Made by a program: the position numbers and the translations under genes. From Adineta steineri (Eukaryota > Rotifera > Eurotatoria > Adinetida > Adinetidae), in NCBI GenBank assembly GCA_905250115.1, contig CAJNOI010000056.1, forward strand, positions 390,099 to 454,098: DNA of 64,000 nucleotides, given 5' to 3'. Numbering within the stretch: position 1 is the first letter of the stretch; each line of letters starts with the position of its first letter. Positions 58,971 through 64,000 of the stretch are shown in pieces. The notes beneath the pieces are model-generated. The model was not told the origin of the DNA and did not search any database. It saw nothing but the letters and a program-made list of their open reading frames with translations.

Positions 58971-59402
58971 CTACGTGTTGCTAACGTACGCTATCTGTCG
59001 TTCCCTAAGGTTCCCTACTCTTATCTATTCTCTCTATATGTTGTTCATCTATGCATATATATGGATTGTGTTTTTCTCTCTCTGTTTTAGTTTTTGTTCA
59101 TGTCTCCCTTGATCGTTAGCTCAAGTTGTTTTTGTTGTGTCGTTTGTTTTTATTTATCTTCGTGAATAAACAAGAAATATTCTAACACATGCAATAGCAG
59201 TGAATGGGAACAAGTCACATAGAATATAAAAGTATATGTACGTCCATAAGACAAATATTGCATAGTATCGAATAATCAATTGCGAAGAAACGACTTGGTC
59301 ACGGTTCTTATTAATAACTTGCGTTTAAATTTAATGATATTATCACTCATGACTTGAAATTTGACTGTGAAATTATCCTAAACAGAGCGAGTGTGCTACT
59401 TT

Positions 59403-59999
59403 GGATGTGAGTACAGATCTGGGTGTGACGATATGGGTGTCCAACGAAGATAACATTCACATCATCATACAAAGTCTATTTTGCATGTATAATGTTTTTT
59501 TTTTATTTAACGAAAAATAAATATTTCTTCAGAAATGTAAAAAGTTTTCCTTTATCACTCATATTAATTCATTCATTCAATCAATCAAGTTTTTTAATTA
59601 AATATTTATTTCATAGTTTTGTATTCGATGCTTAAAAGAATCAACCATCTAAAGATCTTCTATATCATTAAATGACAAACTAGTAAGAAACTAAAATTAA
59701 TTTAATTCTTTTTCTTTTTCGTCAGCAACAATCGAATTGTTTACGCCTTCACTTCACGTTATCCTGATGGTGTGAGTGAATGTGGCGTGAAATAATGAGA
59801 CAGACACTTTTCATACGGTCATATTCAACACTAAGGTTTATGCAAGAAAATTTTATATATATACGAAAAAAACAATTGATTTTTTTTTCTATTCTTTTCT
59901 AGTTTTTCTTAAACGTTGCACTACAAGGTTGTAGGTCTTGGTGAGGTCGATATATTATCATCACACCCTTAAATCCACACCGCATATACACTCACACCT
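59403..59999. repeat. Three weak telomere-like elements, copies 18-20
   Basis: 59403-59466 (GGATGTGAGT, GGGTGTGACGATATGGGTGT, weak C arm), 59766-59790 (G arm only) and 59936-59999 (TTGGTGAGG, then CACACCC, CCACACC and CACTCACACC). They look like decayed members of the same family. Confidence 0.5.
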
Positions 60000-60530
60000 A
60001 CTTACCGTGAAACAAAAATAAACATCGATGAAATGTGACTCATATTCTCTAACAAACGCAACCATACAGTATTCATGTAGATTTCAAATTGACTATATTG
60101 TTTAAAATGAAATACATTTCATCAATTATTGAGAAACAACAAGCTAACATTTTTTTATATTTAAAAAGAATCTTAATGAAATAGAATACTGCTTATATAA
60201 TATTTGCAAAATTGTCATTAAGAATTTTCAATAAGATAAAGATCGTATGAATGATCATCAATGAAAAATTTATCTTTGAAAGAAAAATAGTTTATATCGA
60301 ATATTTGGAATGAAATAAATCAATATTAAGATATTTAAATAACAATGAAAAAGAGCAAAAACATGTTGTTATTTTATCTTTTGCTTATCTTAGTTTTATC
60401 TATGTATTTATTTATATGAAAGAAGAGTATGTTATAATATTTATATTTTGTTTTCTCATTGTATTTGATACAACAAATAGTTTCCATTAATTATTCTTTA
60501 TCATTAAAAGTTCCATAAAAAAACAATTCT

Positions 60531-60866
60531 ATGGATAATCGTGAATTTTATATACCTGATGTTCCTCCATTTCCATTAGAAAATTCTAGTAAAATCATTA
60601 TAACACAATTATCTGAAGAAACTAGTATACAAACATGGCCACCAGGTTTCAAAACTGGCGATGATATCATTACTCATACATTTTATGAAGAAGTTTATCT
60701 TCTAGATGGTTCTATTACTGATCTTTCTCTTAATAAAACATTTGGTAAAGGATATCATGCATGGCGTAATCCTCAAATGAAACATGGACCTTATCAAGCT
60801 GATCAAAATCTTGGTTGTCAAATGCTCGTCATTGTTAGACAATCAGATTCTCGTTCAAGTGTTTAA
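60531..60866 (+). CDS. Small cupin (ChrR-type) protein, single exon
   Basis: 111 residues in one exon. It fits a one-domain cupin: motif 1 in TWPPGFKTGDDIITHTFYEE then VYLLDGSITD, motif 2 in GKGYHAWRNPQMKHGPY with the expected His. The first-motif histidine pair is reduced (one His in ITHTFYEE), so metal binding would use His, Glu and the later His. Similar small cupins are common in bacteria and fungi, and the gene has no intron, so acquisition is plausible. The reaction is unknown. The two flanking plus-strand regions are gene-free, so it stands alone. Confidence 0.8.
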   Translation: MDNREFYIPDVPPFPLENSSKIIITQLSEETSIQTWPPGFKTGDDIITHTFYEEVYLLDGSITDLSLNKTFGKGYHAWRNPQMKHGPYQADQNLGCQMLVIVRQSDSRSSV

Positions 60867-61108
60867 TATGATACAAATAAGAATAATATGGGACTATAAC
60901 GATCTATTTCTCTATGATAGTTACACAATTTTATTTATTATTTATGAAAAATATTCTTCTAAAAAATTTTCAAATCGTCTAATGATTATAATTTTGTATG
61001 AGAATCCGAATATAATAATTGAATAAAATTCTTTTGATAAAATGATTGAGATAATCTTTATAAAAAGAAATTATTAATTTAAATAAAATTAAAAATAAAA
61101 AAGAAATC

Positions 61109-64000
61109 TTACTGATTTGATATTGAAGATGAAGAAACTTTCATTGCAACATTTTTTAAAACAATTTGAATAAATTTATTAAATTCATTTTCATTTCTTG
61201 TCTTTAAGATATGACTGTGAAATTCTATTTGAATAAAAAAACGTTTCTAGAAGAAAATCAAATAAATAATCAAATGAAACCTGTTTCAAATAATTTTTGT
61301 GAACGTGAAATAATAAAAGAACATTTTGGAATTAAAATATAAAATTCAATTGTTGAATAAGGAGAAAATATTTGAACTAAAATATAATTATATCAAATCA
61401 AATAAATGAAATTAAATATTTACAAAATAGATTAATTCGATTTATTGTTTGTAACATTGTTGAAGAAAATAATGGAATTGTTTCATAATGACTATTTAAT
61501 TTTTTAAACGTTTTTTTAGAAAATTCAATATTACCCATTTCATTAATTCTTATATAAATTCGCCAACTAATTCATAGAAAAAAGAAGAGAATATAGGAAA
61601 ATTTAAATAATAATGATAAAATTTTACTCAGTTAAATTATTTTCATCTGAATAAATACATTTATAAAAATTCATTTGAAAGATTTTAATTGATTCTAATA
61701 TATTTAATCGATCTTTATCTAAAATAGAATAGATTTTTCTTTTGATTCAATTTTCTATATTAAAATACCTGGTCGTAAATAAACTATTCTAAAATCATTA
61801 AATATTAATTTATATTTTACATAATATTGTCTTTCGCTTAGATTCGTCTATAATAATTAGAAAAAACGATAATATAATATTCAATAACTTCTCAATTTAA
61901 TAAAATTTACCTTAAATAAAGTATCATCATCTTGTTGATCAGAACTAAAACATGATTTTAACAAAAAATTATTGAATTGAATAAGTATTATGTTTGAATT
62001 TCTAGAAGAAAAACAAATAAAATACATGAAAGAAAAGAAAAAATGTTAAACTGTTTATAAATTCCATATTCTGGTGAAACAAGAGATAAACTTTTTATTT
62101 GCATTGTCATATCAAAGATCTTCTGATTGAATACATCATGTTCCAATTCTTCACGTGTTCGTTGTTTTATTCTAAATAATATTTCAAAATAAATTATTTT
62201 ATTTAACAAATTAACATACATTGGATTTGTAAAAGTAATTTTAGTATCAATTGGTTCAAAATTTTCAACAATTTCATTTATAGTTGCCTATTAGATTTAT
62301 AAAATATTTCAAATTTTATTTTTCAATAAACTTACACCATCGTAAATAATTGTTAATGGTTCCATTATTAATAAGAATCGATAATCGGATACTTTATTAG
62401 TTGGAGCTAATTCAAATTCAATATGTATTAAAGAATTTAATGATTTTGTTGCGGATGTTAACATTAATGGGCGATGATTTTCATTTGATTTTAAACCATA
62501 AATTTGAAAATATCCAAGATCAAGTACAAGTCTTTTGAACAAAAAAAAAAAGAACGTCAATAAATGAAATAATTCTATTAAAATTTGGTTTTACAAAATA
62601 CTCGACGATATAGTTCGTCGTTTATAATCAATTTGTGTATTATCAATTTTAATCCGACTAATGATTTCCTTTTTTTTATTTTGTCTAAATAAATAAATAA
62701 AAATTTTGTTTATACGATTAATAAAGAAATTTACTTGATTTTTCTTGGTGGAGATAATAAATTAAATTCAAGTTTATGTATTTTTATTTGAACATCAGTA
62801 TTTAAAGACTAAATATTAATTATTCAAATTAATAACAAATCTTTATTCGAATTCTTTACCTCTTCAGAGAAAAAATCTTCAGTAGTATTTACATTTTCTA
62901 TACTTCTACCACGTTGATCTAAATAAGAATTCAGATTAAATCGAAATGGATTGTATGTATTAACGAAAAAAACCTTCAGTTTGTTTTGCTTTTCCACTCC
63001 ACCACCAATTCCACCAGCCATATTCCGTATTCGTATCTCCATTTGAAGATTGATTATTCTATATGAATTATAATATGATTTAATCGAAATAAAGCGTAAC
63101 ATACTTCTAATTCTATACTATGTCTTATATATGCCATTGTAAATACATCTAATTTTGATTCGAGAATCTTAAATAAAAATAAATAATATTGTTATAAATA
63201 TAAAAGAAAATAATTACATGAATTCGATCTTCTTGTTCTTGTGTTAATGTTGAATTGGAAAGAAATTCTTTTAAATACAATTGACGATATTCACGACATC
63301 GATCTTTTGAAGAAAAAAATGGATAAAGAAAATTGTCGAATAGAATTGTTCTTACCATAGAAAACACTATAATTTTGAAATTTAACAAAATCAAGTAAAT
63401 CAGATAATTGTTTTGGATCAATTTCAAAATTCATTCGTTCAATTGTAAAATCAACTTTAATTGTTGGTTTTTCAAAATTATGTTCTGCAAATTTCATTAT
63501 CATTTCTAATACAAATTTTAAATTTACTGGATGAAAAACTAAATCAAAAAAATCAAATTAAAAAACCAGTAATTCAATTATTTCATATACAAACCATAAT
63601 TCATTTCATTGCTTTTTGGTACAAAATCATTTGTTGCTATTTTAGATTTCAGATCATCCTAAACATGAGAAATGTTTTTGTTTTTTTTTTGCAAAGATAA
63701 TATTTGTACTAACAACAACATATTGAAAAGGTTTATTAATTCTTGATTCACAATCTGTATTCCAATAAATTGATAGAGAATTAATTTCTTCAAGCTAAAA
63801 TAACTAAAATATAGAAATATTCAAAATAATAGAAAACCTTAGCAATAATATATGTATGTTCTTTGATTTTTCCAATTCGTTGTGTATTTGTTGTTGTCTA
63901 AAGAAGAAAAAGAAAATTTATCAAATAAGATTTCAAAGAAAAAAAAGTGTGATTAACAATTAATTGTAAAGAATGAATTGTTATTCCAAATGAAAATGGA
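61109..64000 (-). CDS. VPS13: VPS13-like bridge lipid-transfer protein, N-terminal region, 5' part outside window
   Basis: VPS13 proteins form long hydrophobic grooves that move lipids between membranes at contact sites. Exons on the minus strand read, in order: PFSFGITIHSLQL (63964-64000), a strand ending HTYIIAK, LEEINSLSIYWNTDCESRI, then FHPVNLKFVLEMIMKFAEHN with EKPTIKVDFTIERMNFEI (about 63540), YRQLYLKEFL (about 63290), and KILESKLDVFTMAYIRHSIE (about 63150). These match the order of the VPS13 chorein N-terminal region. Further exons follow to 61109, where the frame ends VSSSSISNQ at TAA. The true start lies right of the window. Intact VPS13 exceeds 3000 residues, so ending here implies a short or truncated member. 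A run of seven T (minus strand, near 61239) appears to break the frame of the last exon. Confidence 0.72.

Larger units (their letters stand above)
58859..60530. other. Gene-free stretch with several degenerate telomere-like elements
   Basis: 1.7 kb with foldback copy 17 and at least three weaker ones (59403-59466, 59766-59790, 59936-59999); no gene seen. Confidence 0.5.

Noticed and set aside
1..64000. tRNA or rRNA genes
   Set aside because: No cloverleaf with matching A and B boxes, and no rRNA-like sequence, was recognised by eye; a covariance-model scan would be needed to exclude tRNAs.

Overview
The window looks like nuclear DNA of a bdelloid rotifer (Adineta/Rotaria type). It is AT-rich, with multi-exon genes whose introns are mostly 45-70 bases long (GT..AG, poly-T before the acceptor). 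It carries degenerate TGTGGG-type motifs like those reported for bdelloid telomeres, an ADP-ribosyltransferase fused to TPR repeats, many orphan rhodopsin-like GPCRs, and several intron-poor genes of bacterial or fungal flavour. The species assignment is inference; gene structures were read by eye from translated exons and splice sites.

Layout, left to right: the end of a CDC50/TMEM30 flippase subunit (<1-1965 +); a GRAMD1/Aster sterol-transfer protein with two possible first exons (2199-8409 +); a cytochrome P450 (8954-10520 +); an intronless GNAT acetyltransferase (11083-11895 +); a secreted DKNYY-repeat protein (12635-13402 +); an ankyrin-gene stub; a LicD-like protein (14681-16726 -); an M13/neprilysin metallopeptidase (17692-20866 -); an ART-TPR protein (22189-24698 +); an F-box/LRR gene with one exon per leucine-rich repeat (24884-27586 -); a cluster of GPCRs with a second F-box gene (29421-39583); a secreted protein of unknown function (40777-41484 -); an MFS transporter (42519-44256 -); a mucin-like type I membrane protein (44996-47251 -). 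Then comes a 5.7 kb repeat-rich gene desert (47252-52933) with a hAT-type MITE, tandem repeats and gene relics. After it: a small zinc-finger-like protein (52934-53413 +), a secreted CHAP amidase (54125-54979 +), a GPCR broken by a Helitron-like insertion (56949-58858 +), a small cupin (60531-60866 +) and the N-terminal part of a VPS13-like lipid-transfer gene running off the right edge (61109-64000 -).

The strongest unexplained signal is a family of about 20 short foldback elements scattered between genes. Each has a G-rich arm (GGGTGTGGGTG type), a short AT-rich loop and a C-rich arm (CACCCACACCC type), often bounded by ATCTTGAGG/CCTCAAGAT. The arms lie in the orientation of a head-to-head telomere fusion. 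At least two copies abut truncated gene fragments. They may be a small mobile foldback family built from telomere-like sequence, or scars of healed and rejoined ends.

There is no operon logic. Conserved housekeeping genes (CDC50, GRAMD1, neprilysin, VPS13) are interleaved with accessory genes (ART-TPR, F-box/LRR, orphan GPCRs, transfer candidates) and with mobile-element debris.
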